64,000 bases of DNA from Erysipelotrichaceae bacterium (GCA_012523895.1 JAAYSZ010000025.1:20921-84920), one strand, 5' to 3'; positions 1 through 9,533 are shown, counted from the stretch's first letter. Made by a program: numbers and translations. Notes: generated by a model not told the origin, from the sequence alone.

Positions 1-918
1 AGTTTTGAAAAACATAAAAATTTAATATATAAATTATCTATTATTACAGGCTTATTATTAATTTTTGGTTTTTATTTTTTTTCTAGTGAAAGCAATATTA
101 AATCAATTGTAATAGAAGGCAATGATTTTTTAACAAATGATGCTGTTAAAGAAATAAGTGGTTTATCCTTAGATTCAAAATATTATTTAAATCCTTTGTT
201 TTTAGTTGAAAACAAATTAAAAAAACATGAAATGATTAAAAGTGCTAAGGTAACATATGAACAAAATAATATTATAAAAATTGCAATAGAAGAAAATAAA
301 CCTGTTGGATATAGATATTTAGAGAATCCTGAGATATTGCTTGATAATGGAAAGATTATACCTCTTATAAGTGAATATATGGGATTTATTGCAAGAATAC
401 CTTTAATTAATGGTTTTGTAGGTGAGGAACAAGAATATTTACTCATAAAAGCATTATCAAAAGTAGATAGTGGAATAATAGAAAACATTGCAGAAATCTC
501 TCAATATGAGTTTAAATTTGATCCTTATACATTAGAAGTATATATGAGAGATGGAAATTATTTTTTTGCAAGCTATTATGGTTTAGAATTTATAAATGCA
601 TATAATTCTATTGCATCTAACCTTACTGAAAAAGGAGTGTGTTTATTTGCGGATGACAATTTAAAAGTTGCCACAAAAAAGAAATGTCCTTGGGATGAAG
701 TAACAGTTGAACTTGAATATTGGAAGGATGAAAATGGAGAATATATTTTAAATAAATATGGGGATAGGGTTGTTGTTCATTATCTTGAAGATGAATATGG
801 TAATTTAGTTTTAGATGAAGAAGGTAATAAGATTCCTATACCTGTAGATGCTTTTGGTGAAGAAATAGAAATAGAAATTATAGAAGAAGAGGATATTGAG
901 CAAGACAATATTGAATAA
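1..918 (+). CDS. ftsQ: Cell division protein FtsQ/DivIB, 5' end outside window
   Basis: The frame is open from base 1, so the start lies upstream; 305 residues are visible. It begins with a short basic stretch and one transmembrane helix (visible residues about 11-28), followed at once by a POTRA-like domain (IKSIVIEGNDFLTNDAVKEI) and the FtsQ beta domain. This is the bitopic architecture of FtsQ/DivIB, which links FtsL and FtsB to the septal synthase. The last 70 residues form a strongly acidic tail with repeated D-E-x-G units, unlike textbook DivIB. The next gene, yloU, has its own promoter. Family assignment rests on architecture and POTRA similarity and is fairly firm. Confidence 0.8.
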   Translation, partial: SFEKHKNLIYKLSIITGLLLIFGFYFFSSESNIKSIVIEGNDFLTNDAVKEISGLSLDSKYYLNPLFLVENKLKKHEMIKSAKVTYEQNNIIKIAIEENKPVGYRYLENPEILLDNGKIIPLISEYMGFIARIPLINGFVGEEQEYLLIKALSKVDSGIIENIAEISQYEFKFDPYTLEVYMRDGNYFFASYYGLEFINAYNSIASNLTEKGVCLFADDNLKVATKKKCPWDEVTVELEYWKDENGEYILNKYGDRVVVHYLEDEYGNLVLDEEGNKIPIPVDAFGEEIEIEIIEEEDIEQDNIE

Positions 919-974
919 AGCTATTTAAATGTTATGATATTATAGTCTTTATTGTACATTCAAACTATTTTGTT

Positions 975-983
975 TGATATAAT
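975..983 (+). promoter_or_regulatory. Extended -10 promoter for yloU
   Basis: TATAAT at 978-983 is preceded by TG one base upstream (TGATATAAT), an extended -10 element. No good -35 lies at the usual distance; TTGTAC at 952-957 is 20 bp away. Transcription would begin near 990, at the ribosome site GGAGG (991-995). Confidence 0.5.
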
Positions 984-1000
984 TGTTTCGGGAGGTTTGT

Positions 1001-1360
1001 ATGGCTGTAGAAAAAATAACAGATTTTGGAAGTATAAATATCGCAAATGAAGCAATTGCATCATTAGCAGGGGGAGTGGTTACAGAAAGCTATGGAGTTG
1101 TTGGCATGGCTTCTAGAAACATACTTAGAGATGGAATTGCTGAATTATTAAATAAAGAAAACTATGCAAAAGGTGTAAATGTTAGATTTACAAATGTTGG
1201 ATTAGAAATAGATGTTTACATTATTGTTAGTTTTGGTGTTAGAATTTCTGAAGTGGTTTCTGAAGTTCAAAAAAATATCAAATATACATTAGAAAAAACT
1301 TTGCAACAAGATATTAGTGCTGTTAATGTTTTTGTTCAAGGTGTTAGTGTTAGAGATTAG
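1001..1360 (+). CDS. yloU: Asp23/Gls24 family protein YloU
   Basis: 119-residue small cytoplasmic protein of the Asp23/Gls24 (alkaline shock) family. The family signature is visible: an N-terminal GSINIANEAIASLAGGVV stretch, a central SYGVVGMASRN, and a beta-rich VRFTNVGLEIDVYIIVSFGVRI section. I chose ATG 1001 because GGAGG (991-995) sits 5 bp before it; an upstream in-frame TTG at 983 has no ribosome site. It is followed after 12 bp by fakA, the same pair as yloU-yloV in Bacillus. Members are often membrane-associated stress or envelope proteins; the exact role of this subgroup is not settled. Confidence 0.88.
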   Translation: MAVEKITDFGSINIANEAIASLAGGVVTESYGVVGMASRNILRDGIAELLNKENYAKGVNVRFTNVGLEIDVYIIVSFGVRISEVVSEVQKNIKYTLEKTLQQDISAVNVFVQGVSVRD

Positions 1361-1372
1361 TCGGAGGAAACA

Positions 1373-3001
1373 ATGAAAGTAATTAATGGAAAAAATCTTA
1401 AGGGTATGATCCTTAGTGGAGCTAATAATCTGACTAACCAAAAAGCTAAAATTGATGCATTAAATGTCTTCCCTGTACCAGATGGTGATACAGGAACAAA
1501 TATGTCACTTACTTTTAGTAACGGTTTACACGAGGTTAATAGGCTTAATAGTAATAATTTATCAGATGTCGCAAAAACTCTTTCTAGAGGATTATTGATG
1601 GGTGCTAGAGGAAACTCTGGTGTTATATTGTCTCAAATATTCAGAGGATTTTATCAAGCTTTAGAAGGAAAAAGTGAAGTAAATGGATATGATATAAGTG
1701 TTGCTTTTAACAAAGGTGCTTATGTTGCTTATAAAGCTGTTATGAGACCTGTTGAAGGAACTATACTTACTGTTATGAGAGAAGCAGCTTATTATGCAAA
1801 CAAATATGCGGAAACAAATCCTGGATGTACTGTTAATGAATACTTTGATATCTTGTGTAAAGAATCAATGATTTCACTTGAAAATACACCAGAACTTTTA
1901 CCAGTGTTAAAAGAAGTTGGTGTAGTAGATAGTGGTGCAACTGGCTTAATAGCTATTTTAGATGGTTTTAAAGCTTATTTGGATGGAGAACCGATTAAAT
2001 TATTAGATGAGTCAGAAGAAGTTTTAGAAGCTTCTCAAATGGATTTTGAAAGTGATGAATTTGGATATTGTACAGAATTTATTATTAAATTAAATGAACA
2101 AACAATTAAAAAGTTTGATGAACAAAGACTTATAAAGCAATTAAGTAAGCTTGGAGATTCATTAGTTGTTGTACAAGATGAAGAATTGGTTAAAGTTCAT
2201 GTTCATACTTTGACACCAGGAGATGCATTAAATGTAGCTCAAAGATATGGTGAATTCCTTAAACTTAAAATAGAAAATATGCAAGAACAGCATTCTAATA
2301 TAACTAGTGAAAATACTGTTGTTGAAGAAAATGTTGAAGAAGAAAAAGAGTACGCAATTATTGCGGTTGCTGCTGGAGAAGGTTTAAAAGAAATTTTTAA
2401 AGAATATAGAGTAGATGTAGTAATTTCAGGTGGTCAAACAATGAATCCATCTACTGAAGATTTTACTGCAGCTATAAATGAAGTAAAAGCAAAACACATA
2501 ATTATTCTTCCTAATAATTCAAATATTATCTTAGCTGCTCAACAAGCTGCATTATTAGTTGAAGATGAAGAAGTATATGTATTAGATACTAAATCAGTTA
2601 CACAAGGTTTATCTGCTTGTTTAATGTTTAATCCAGAAGTTTCTATACAAGAAAACTTAAATGAAATGAATGAAGCAATTTCTAATGTAACTACTGGTCA
2701 AGTAACTTATGCAATTAAAGACACTAGTTTTGAAGGGATTCAAATAAAAGCTGGTGATTATATGGGCATTAAAGAAAAAGAAATTGTTGCTTCTACCAAA
2801 GATTTAATGGAAGCTACAAAGGCACTTATTGATAGTATGGTAGGTGAAGATGATGCAATCATTACAATACTTTATGGTGAAGATGTAAATGAAGAACAAG
2901 TTGAAGAACTTACTGATTATATTGAAGATAATTATGATATTGATGTAGAAGCTTTAAATGGAGGGCAACCAGTTTATAGTTTCATAATTGGTGTTGAATA
3001 A
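1373..3001 (+). CDS. fakA: Fatty acid kinase catalytic subunit FakA (YloV, DAK2 family)
   Basis: 542 residues, the usual FakA length. The N-terminal DhaL-type kinase domain (about 1-200) carries the nucleotide and Mg-binding motifs PDGDTGTNMS (36-45) and GARGNSGVILSQ (about 77-88). A middle domain and a C-terminal EDD/DegV-like domain follow. FakA phosphorylates fatty acids presented by FakB, making acyl phosphate for phospholipid synthesis. A DegV/FakB-type protein is encoded at 45110-45943. The ribosome site CGGAGG precedes ATG 1373. A clear terminator follows the stop codon, so yloU-fakA is probably a two-gene unit. Confidence 0.92.
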   Translation: MKVINGKNLKGMILSGANNLTNQKAKIDALNVFPVPDGDTGTNMSLTFSNGLHEVNRLNSNNLSDVAKTLSRGLLMGARGNSGVILSQIFRGFYQALEGKSEVNGYDISVAFNKGAYVAYKAVMRPVEGTILTVMREAAYYANKYAETNPGCTVNEYFDILCKESMISLENTPELLPVLKEVGVVDSGATGLIAILDGFKAYLDGEPIKLLDESEEVLEASQMDFESDEFGYCTEFIIKLNEQTIKKFDEQRLIKQLSKLGDSLVVVQDEELVKVHVHTLTPGDALNVAQRYGEFLKLKIENMQEQHSNITSENTVVEENVEEEKEYAIIAVAAGEGLKEIFKEYRVDVVISGGQTMNPSTEDFTAAINEVKAKHIIILPNNSNIILAAQQAALLVEDEEVYVLDTKSVTQGLSACLMFNPEVSIQENLNEMNEAISNVTTGQVTYAIKDTSFEGIQIKAGDYMGIKEKEIVASTKDLMEATKALIDSMVGEDDAIITILYGEDVNEEQVEELTDYIEDNYDIDVEALNGGQPVYSFIIGVE

Positions 3002-3029
3002 ACCTATTTCAAACGAAATAGGTTTTTTT
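3001..3029 (+). terminator. Rho-independent terminator after fakA
   Basis: AACCTATTTC (3001-3010) pairs perfectly with GAAATAGGTT (3015-3024) around an AAAC loop, followed by a run of T to 3029. It begins on the last base of the fakA stop codon. Confidence 0.9.
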
Positions 3030-3037
3030 GTTATAAT
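3029..3037 (+). promoter_or_regulatory. Extended -10 promoter of recG, leaderless start predicted
   Basis: TGTTATAAT (3029-3037) is an extended -10 element placed directly in the T tail of the fakA terminator. Only 6 bases separate it from the recG ATG at 3044, so transcription should start at or next to the A of the ATG. No Shine-Dalgarno sequence exists in that gap. Confidence 0.6.
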
Positions 3038-3043
3038 TGTTTT

Positions 3044-5053
3044 ATGAGTTATTCATTAAAAGAATGTGGTTTAACACCTAAAAGAATAGAATTATTAAAT
3101 AAAGCAAACATTTTTAATAGTGATGATTTATTTTCTTATTATCCTTATAGATATGATGTTTTAGAGAGTATACCTTATAAAGACTGGAAAGTTAATGATA
3201 AGGTTATTTTTGAAGGGATACTTATTAGTAAGCCTACAACTTATAAGTATAGAGGTAATAGGTCAGTATCGAGATTTAATGTTTTAAGTGAAGATGATGT
3301 AATAAATGTAACTATTTATAATAGACATTGGGTAAGCCAATTAACACTTGAACAAAAATTAGTTATTATTGGAAAATATGAAGGTAATAATAAAGTAACA
3401 GCTTCTAATTATTATGGAAAACCTATTGATGAATTTTTAGGCATTAATCCTGTATATCCATTAGTAGATAAACTAACTCAAAAAAATGTAAATGAGTCCA
3501 TAAAAAAAGCATTTAATAAATTAAAGGATAAAATAGAAAATATAATTCCTAATGAATTTATAATTAGATATAGACTTCTAAATAAAAAAGATGCAATTAG
3601 GATGATTCATTTTCCTAAATCACATAATGAAATTAAACTTGCTTTAAGAACTTTAAAATATGAAGAGTTTTTAAAGTTTAATGTTGCGATTAATTTAATT
3701 AGAGAAGCAAATGATTCGACAACATTTAATCAAGGTAAATCATTTAATTATGATGATGTTTTTGTTTTAGCGAACAATCTTTCTTTTAACTTAACAAAGG
3801 ATCAATTAAGAAGTGTAAATGAAATTTTAGATGATTTATCAAGTAATAAAATAATGTATAGATTATTACAAGGTGATGTAGGATCTGGAAAGACTTTAGT
3901 AGCAGCTTTAGGGTTATATGCAACTTTTTTAAGTGGAAAACAAGGAGCACTACTTGCACCTACTGAAATACTTGCAAAACAACATTATAAAAGCTTAAAA
4001 ACGTTATTTAGACCTACTAATGTAAAAATTGAAGTTTTATATTCTGCTTTATCTACTGTAAAGAAAAAAGACTTGTTAGATAAGCTTATAAACAAAGAAA
4101 TTGATATTTTAGTTGGAACCCATGCAATATTACAAGATAATGTTGTTTTCAATGATTTAGGAATGGTTGTTGCTGATGAACAACATCGATTTGGTGTTAA
4201 ACAAAGAGAAAAATTAAGAGAAAAAGGAGATAAAGTAGACTTTTTGTTAATGAGTGCTACACCAATACCTAGAACTCTTGCAATGATACTTTATGGTGAT
4301 ATGGATATATCGACCATTGAAACAATGCCAAAGGGTAGAAAACCAGTAAAAACTTATTTGATTAATGAAAATAGTTTTATGAGTGTAATTGATGAAATTG
4401 AAGAAAAGCTTGCTTTAAGTGAACAAATTTATATTATTTGTGCAGCAATAGAAGAAAGTGAAAATTTTGAAGCTAGAAATACTGTTGATATTTATAATAA
4501 TTTAAAAGAATATTTTGATGGAAGATACAATGTTGGTTTGCTTCATGGAAAGATGAAAAGTGAAGAAAAAGAAGATGTAATGGAAGAATTTAGTAAAAAC
4601 AAAATACAAGTTTTAATTAGCACAACTGTTATTGAGGTTGGAGTAAATGTTGTAAATGCAACTGTAATGATTATCTATGATGCTCACAGATATGGATTGA
4701 GTCAATTACATCAATTAAGGGGTAGAATTCAAAGAGGAAACAAAGAAGGTATTTGTTATTTATTAACAGACTCTAAAGATGAAGAATCACTTAATAGATT
4801 GAATGTTTTACTAAAATCAAACAATGGTTTTGAAATTTCTGCTGAAGACTTACGTTTACGTGGTCCAGGTGATATACTAGGAACAAGACAAAGTGGGGTT
4901 CCTGGCTTTATTTTAGGTGATATATTTAAAGATACAAAGATAATAAATCAATCAAGAATTGATGCAAAAGAAATAATAGAAAATAAAGATAAACCAGATA
5001 ATAACAGGTTTATAAAATTAATTGAAAAGGAAAGTACAAGTTATATGGATTAA
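3044..5053 (+). CDS. recG: ATP-dependent DNA helicase RecG
   Basis: 669 residues, the usual RecG size. It has an N-terminal wedge/OB domain (about 55-150), helicase domain 1 with Walker A GDVGSGKT (near 280) and the RecG-type box ADEQHRFG, the SATPIPRT motif III, and helicase domain 2 with LHGKMKSEEK and QLRGRIQRG. The C-terminal RLRGPGDILGTRQSG block is typical. RecG remodels stalled forks and branched DNA. The start MSYSLKECGL agrees with the family N-terminus, yet no ribosome site precedes it and the promoter lies 6 bp upstream, suggesting a leaderless mRNA. rnc follows after 9 bp. Confidence 0.95.
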   Translation: MSYSLKECGLTPKRIELLNKANIFNSDDLFSYYPYRYDVLESIPYKDWKVNDKVIFEGILISKPTTYKYRGNRSVSRFNVLSEDDVINVTIYNRHWVSQLTLEQKLVIIGKYEGNNKVTASNYYGKPIDEFLGINPVYPLVDKLTQKNVNESIKKAFNKLKDKIENIIPNEFIIRYRLLNKKDAIRMIHFPKSHNEIKLALRTLKYEEFLKFNVAINLIREANDSTTFNQGKSFNYDDVFVLANNLSFNLTKDQLRSVNEILDDLSSNKIMYRLLQGDVGSGKTLVAALGLYATFLSGKQGALLAPTEILAKQHYKSLKTLFRPTNVKIEVLYSALSTVKKKDLLDKLINKEIDILVGTHAILQDNVVFNDLGMVVADEQHRFGVKQREKLREKGDKVDFLLMSATPIPRTLAMILYGDMDISTIETMPKGRKPVKTYLINENSFMSVIDEIEEKLALSEQIYIICAAIEESENFEARNTVDIYNNLKEYFDGRYNVGLLHGKMKSEEKEDVMEEFSKNKIQVLISTTVIEVGVNVVNATVMIIYDAHRYGLSQLHQLRGRIQRGNKEGICYLLTDSKDEESLNRLNVLLKSNNGFEISAEDLRLRGPGDILGTRQSGVPGFILGDIFKDTKIINQSRIDAKEIIENKDKPDNNRFIKLIEKESTSYMD

Positions 5054-5062
5054 GGAGTCTGT

Positions 5063-5743
5063 ATGAGTGTTATAGATTGGTTAAGAAAAAAAGGGATTAG
5101 AGTTAAAAATAAAAAAATAATAAACCAAGCATTTGTCCATTCATCTTATGCAAATGAGCATAAAGATATTACAAATAATGAAAGATTAGAATTTATGGGG
5201 GATGCTGTTTTACAAGTGTGGGTAAGTGAGCAGTTATATAAAATAAAACCTCCTTTAAATGAGGGAGAAATGACAACTCTAAGAGCAAGATTAGTTTGTG
5301 AAAAAGCACTATCAATATATGCTAAGGAATTAAATTTAGATAAATTTTTATTGCTAGGCACTGGAGAAGAAAGAAACGGTGGTAGAAAAAAAGATTCAAT
5401 ACTTGCAGATTTATTTGAAGCATTTGTTGGAGCATTATATATTGATCAAGGTTTAAAAAAGATTGAAGGAATATTAAAAGAAGTTATTACTCCTAGAATT
5501 AATAATCCTGATGAAATAGAAGTAAATTTAGATTATAAAACCAAACTTCAAGAATACATACAAAGTGATTCAAGAAAGACAGTTGTATATGAAGTTATGA
5601 GTATGAGTGGTCCTAGTAATAATCCTTTATTTAAAGTTAGGGTAATGCTAGATAATTTAACTTTAGGTGTTGGAAGTGGAAACAGTAAAAAGAAGGCTGA
5701 ACAAAATGCGGCTAAAGATGCTTTTAATAAGATGGTGAGATAA
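5063..5743 (+). CDS. rnc: Ribonuclease III
   Basis: 226 residues. The RNase III signature NERLEFMGDAVLQ (about 39-51) and the second metal-site region DLFEAFVGALYID (about 117-129) are intact. A C-terminal double-stranded-RNA-binding domain starts at DYKTKLQEYIQ and ends with the usual KKKAEQNAAKDAF helix. It cuts structured RNA, including rRNA precursors. The AAGGAG site lies just before ATG 5063. The stop codon TAA overlaps the ATG of galM by one base, so the two genes are translationally coupled, an unusual join of RNA processing to a sugar gene. Confidence 0.95.
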   Translation: MSVIDWLRKKGIRVKNKKIINQAFVHSSYANEHKDITNNERLEFMGDAVLQVWVSEQLYKIKPPLNEGEMTTLRARLVCEKALSIYAKELNLDKFLLLGTGEERNGGRKKDSILADLFEAFVGALYIDQGLKKIEGILKEVITPRINNPDEIEVNLDYKTKLQEYIQSDSRKTVVYEVMSMSGPSNNPLFKVRVMLDNLTLGVGSGNSKKKAEQNAAKDAFNKMVR

Positions 5744-6762
5744 TGAAAGATTTTGGAAGTGTAAGTGATAACAATTATTATTTATATAAACTTGAAAATG
5801 ACAAGTTTATTTTAGAAGTAACTGATTATGGGGCTACTTTAGTATCTTTTATTTTAAAAGACAAAAATGTAGATGTTGTTTTTGGTTTTGATGACGTTAG
5901 AGGATATGCAGAAGATGTTCCGTATATGGGAGCTAGTATTGGAAGAGTTTGTAATAGAATTGGTAAAGGAAAGTTTATTTTAAATAATAATGAATATATT
6001 TTAAATATTAATAATGGTCCTAATTCATTACATGGTGGTAATGTGGGTTTTGATAAAAAATTATGGGATATAAAAAAAGAGGATAACAAGCTGATTTGTA
6101 CTTATTTTTCAAAAGATAATGAAGAAGGATATCCAGGTAATCTTAATGTAAAAGTTACTTACGAATTATTAAATGATGGATTTTCTTATGTTTATGAAGG
6201 AAAAAGTGATAAAGATACTATTTTTTCAATGACAAATCATGCTTTTTTTAATTTTAATGGTCCTAATTCAAACACAGTGTTAGATCATAAAGTTAAATGT
6301 TATGTAGATAAAGTGGCAAAAGTTGATAAAAATGGATTAACTCTTGAAGAAACTTTTGATGTTAGTAATACTCCATTTGATTTTAGAGAATTTAAAGAAA
6401 TAGGAAAAGATATTGATGAAGATTTTGAACAACTTATAAATGGGAGTGGTTATGATCATCATTTTATAGTTGAAGGAAATTCATTTAGAAAAATGGCGAC
6501 TTGCAAAGCTAATGGCATTGTTATGGATGTTTATAGTGATTTACCTGGATTTCATATGTATACTGGAAACTTTTTAGATGGAAATGCTAAAGGGAAAAAT
6601 AAGGGGACTTTTCCAAGAAGAAGTGCAGTATGTTTTGAAACTCAGTATTATCCAAATGCTATTAATTATAGTTTAGAAAAGAAGCCTATACTAAGAAAAA
6701 ATGAAGTTAAAAAACATAGAACTGAATTTATTTTTAATGGAGAGGATAGAAATGAAGATTAG
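5743..6762 (+). CDS. galM: Aldose 1-epimerase (galactose mutarotase)
   Basis: 339 residues, normal for GalM. The beta-sandwich fold is recognisable by SIGRVCNRIGKGKF, HGGNVGFDKKLW, the catalytic-histidine region MTNHAFFNFNG (family NHxYFNL), and the catalytic-glutamate region FETQYYPNAIN near residue 300. It interconverts alpha and beta anomers of galactose or glucose before phosphorylation. The start overlaps the rnc stop by one base, and the end overlaps galK by 11 bases, so it is tightly coupled on both sides. A galactose role is supported by galK next door. Confidence 0.93.
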   Translation: MKDFGSVSDNNYYLYKLENDKFILEVTDYGATLVSFILKDKNVDVVFGFDDVRGYAEDVPYMGASIGRVCNRIGKGKFILNNNEYILNINNGPNSLHGGNVGFDKKLWDIKKEDNKLICTYFSKDNEEGYPGNLNVKVTYELLNDGFSYVYEGKSDKDTIFSMTNHAFFNFNGPNSNTVLDHKVKCYVDKVAKVDKNGLTLEETFDVSNTPFDFREFKEIGKDIDEDFEQLINGSGYDHHFIVEGNSFRKMATCKANGIVMDVYSDLPGFHMYTGNFLDGNAKGKNKGTFPRRSAVCFETQYYPNAINYSLEKKPILRKNEVKKHRTEFIFNGEDRNED

Positions 6763-8026
6763 CGATATTAAAAAAATGCTTTTAAAAGGTGATTTTGATG
6801 AAAAGTTACAAATGTTAACTTGTAAAGAAGATATTAATGGTGCAAAAGAAAGATATATTAAATTAATAGATGATGCAATTAATGAATTTGGTGATTTGGA
6901 TGATGCTCATTTAATATGTGCTCCTGGAAGAACTGAAATAGGTGGAAACCATACTGATCATCAACATGGAAGAGTTTTAGCAGGTAGTGTCAATATGGAT
7001 ATAGCTGCTGTTGTATGTAAGAGTAAAGACAGTATTGATTATAAGAGTGAAGAATTTAATTTAGAAACTATTTATATAAATGATTTAGAAATCAAACCTG
7101 AAGAAAAATTTACTTCTGAAGCTATTATTAGAGGAATTGCATTTAGGTTTAAGGATTTAGGTTATAACATTGGTGGTTTTAAAGCTTATAGTCATTCTGA
7201 AGTTTTACAAGGTTCTGGAATATCAAGTAGTGCTGCTTTTGAAGTGTTAATTGGTAATATATTTAACTATTTATATAATGATGGCAATGTTGATAGAGTT
7301 ACTATTGCAAAAATTGGTCAATATGCAGAAAACAATTATTTTATGAAACCTTGTGGTTTGTTAGATCAAATGGCATGTTCAGTTGGAGGATTTGTAACTA
7401 TTGATTTTAAAGATAATGAAAATCCTTTAGTTGAAAAAATAGAATTTGATTTTGCGCATAGTGATTATGCGCTATGTTTAGTTGATACAAAAGGAAGCCA
7501 TTCAGACTTAAGTGATGAATATGGTTTAATGCCTTATGAAATGAAACAAGTCGCAAAAGTATTTAATAAAGAAGTATTATCTGAAATTACAATGAATGAA
7601 TTATTAAGTAATATTGATAAAGTAAAAGAAGTTTGTTCAGATAGAGCGATTTTAAGATCAATTCACTTTTTAAATGAAACTGAAAGAGTAGTTGATCAAG
7701 TTAAAGCATTAAAAGATAATGATTTAGAAACATTTAAAAAATTGATTGTTGAATCTGGTTATTCATCATATATGTATCTTCAAAATGTATATAAACCTAA
7801 TAAAGAAAATACTCAAGAGTTAGCTTTAGCTTTAGCAGTTAGTGAGCAATTACTAAAAAACAAAGGTGCTTATAGGGTTCATGGTGGAGGACTTGCTGGT
7901 ACAATACAAGCATTTGTGCCAAAAGATATGTTAGATACATATATTAATCAAATAGAAAAAATATTTGGAAATGATTCTTGTCATGTATTAACTATAAGAC
8001 CAATTGGTGGATATCAAATAATATAA
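6752..8026 (+). CDS. galK: Galactokinase
   Basis: 424 residues, somewhat longer than the usual 385-400. The galactose-binding signature GRTEIGGNHTDHQHGRVLAG (about 58-77) and the GHMP-kinase ATP loop GSGISSSAAFE (about 152-162) are present, with a C-terminal GHMP motif RVHGGGLAGTIQAF. It phosphorylates galactose to galactose 1-phosphate. I start it at ATG 6752, 11 bp inside galM, because GGAGAGG lies just before it and MKISDIKKML fits the family; an upstream in-frame start would overlap galM by 62 bp. galT and galE are not in this window. Confidence 0.92.
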   Translation: MKISDIKKMLLKGDFDEKLQMLTCKEDINGAKERYIKLIDDAINEFGDLDDAHLICAPGRTEIGGNHTDHQHGRVLAGSVNMDIAAVVCKSKDSIDYKSEEFNLETIYINDLEIKPEEKFTSEAIIRGIAFRFKDLGYNIGGFKAYSHSEVLQGSGISSSAAFEVLIGNIFNYLYNDGNVDRVTIAKIGQYAENNYFMKPCGLLDQMACSVGGFVTIDFKDNENPLVEKIEFDFAHSDYALCLVDTKGSHSDLSDEYGLMPYEMKQVAKVFNKEVLSEITMNELLSNIDKVKEVCSDRAILRSIHFLNETERVVDQVKALKDNDLETFKKLIVESGYSSYMYLQNVYKPNKENTQELALALAVSEQLLKNKGAYRVHGGGLAGTIQAFVPKDMLDTYINQIEKIFGNDSCHVLTIRPIGGYQII

Positions 8027-8038
8027 ATAGGGGGATTT

Positions 8039-9532
8039 ATGAAAAAAGATAATAAAATTTTACTTGGTAAAGCAGGGGATAAAGAAGTTTATATTTTACC
8101 AAATCAAATGAATAGACATGGTTTAATTGCAGGTGCTAGTGGGACAGGGAAAACAATAACTTTAAAAGTAATTGCTGAATCATTAAGTGATTTAGGTGTT
8201 CCTGTTTTTCTTGCGGATGTTAAAGGTGATTTATCTGGAATGATAAGAGAAGGAGATATATCACAAATTCAAGGAAGACTTGATTCAATGGGTATTGAAG
8301 ATTTTGAAACAAAAAGATATCCTGTGCATTTTTATGATGTATATCAAGAATATGGTCATCCAGTGAGAGCAACTATAGAAAGTATGGGACCTTTACTACT
8401 AAGTAGAATTCTTGATTTATCTGATGCTCAATTAGGGGTATTAAATATAGTGTTTAAAGTAGCACAAGATATGGAGCTTGCTTTATATGATCTTAAAGAT
8501 TTACAAGCAATGACTAGTTATGTAGGAGAAAAATCTAAAGATTTAACTTTAAGATTTGGTAATGTATCTAAGCAAAGTGTTGGTGCAATATTAAGAAAAC
8601 TTCTTGTTCTAGAACAAGAAGGAGGAGAGCTCTTTTTTGGAGAACCATCAATTGATATTGAAGACTGGTTTTATGCGATTGGAAATCAAGGAGTAATGAA
8701 TATTCTAGATTGTAGAAAGCTTGTAAACAAACCAACATTATACGCAACATTTATGCTTTGGTTATTAACTTGTTTATATGAAAGATTACCTGAAGTAGGT
8801 GATTTAGATAAGCCAAAGATGGTTTTCTTCTTTGATGAAGCTCATATTTTATTTAATAATGCTCCTAAAAATTTAATGGAAAGAATTATTCAAACAGTTA
8901 AGTTAATAAGATCTAAGGGTGTTGGGATATTTTTCTGTACTCAAAGTCCAACAGATATACCTAATGAAGTACTGGCTCAATTATCAAATAGAATTCAACA
9001 TTCTTTACGTGCTTATACACCTAGCGAAATAAAAGCGGTGAAATTAGCTGCTGATTCATTTAGGGCAAATCCTGAATTTGATACTGCAGAAGTTATTACT
9101 AATATGAAAACAGGTACTGCTTTAGTTTCTGTTCTAGATGAAGATGGCGCTCCTACTGTAGTAGAAGTAACAAAAATACTTCCGCCTTCTAGTATGATGG
9201 GACAAGTAGATGTATATTATCAAAAAGAAGCTATAAGAACAGGTACTATGTATGGTAAGTATGAAGAAGCTATAGATAATATTAGTGCTTATGAAGAAAT
9301 TGATGATATTAGAGAAGAAGAAGCAAAACAATTAGAATTAGAAAAATTAGCAATTGAACAAGAAAAATTAGAAGCTAAAAAAGCTAAAGAAGAAGAAAGA
9401 AGACAAAGACAACAAAAAACAATGCTTGAAAGAATTTCTAGAAAAACAATCAATCATTTAGAAAACACAGTTAGTAGAAAACTTGTAAAAAGTGCTGGTT
9501 CAATTCTTAAAAATGTATTAAAAGGAAAATAA
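8039..9532 (+). CDS. HerA-like ATPase, DUF853/YjgR family
   Basis: 497-residue ATPase of the HerA/FtsK superfamily, DUF853 (YjgR) branch. Walker A GASGTGKTITLK lies near residues 32-43 and Walker B FFFDEAHILF near 264-273. DVKGDLSGM and QLSNRIQHSLRAYTP are conserved family blocks. The last 90 residues are a charged coiled-coil rich in E, K and Q ending in a basic amphipathic helix. The biological role of YjgR-type proteins is not established; some are annotated as helicases without proof. It lies 12 bp behind galK and before a shared terminator, so it is probably cotranscribed with the gal genes. Confidence 0.82.
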   Translation: MKKDNKILLGKAGDKEVYILPNQMNRHGLIAGASGTGKTITLKVIAESLSDLGVPVFLADVKGDLSGMIREGDISQIQGRLDSMGIEDFETKRYPVHFYDVYQEYGHPVRATIESMGPLLLSRILDLSDAQLGVLNIVFKVAQDMELALYDLKDLQAMTSYVGEKSKDLTLRFGNVSKQSVGAILRKLLVLEQEGGELFFGEPSIDIEDWFYAIGNQGVMNILDCRKLVNKPTLYATFMLWLLTCLYERLPEVGDLDKPKMVFFFDEAHILFNNAPKNLMERIIQTVKLIRSKGVGIFFCTQSPTDIPNEVLAQLSNRIQHSLRAYTPSEIKAVKLAADSFRANPEFDTAEVITNMKTGTALVSVLDEDGAPTVVEVTKILPPSSMMGQVDVYYQKEAIRTGTMYGKYEEAIDNISAYEEIDDIREEEAKQLELEKLAIEQEKLEAKKAKEEERRQRQQKTMLERISRKTINHLENTVSRKLVKSAGSILKNVLKGK

Positions 9533-9533
9533 A

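Noticed and set aside
983..1000. Upstream in-frame start (TTG 983) for yloU
   Set aside because: It lies ahead of the GGAGG ribosome site and within the promoter -10 region.
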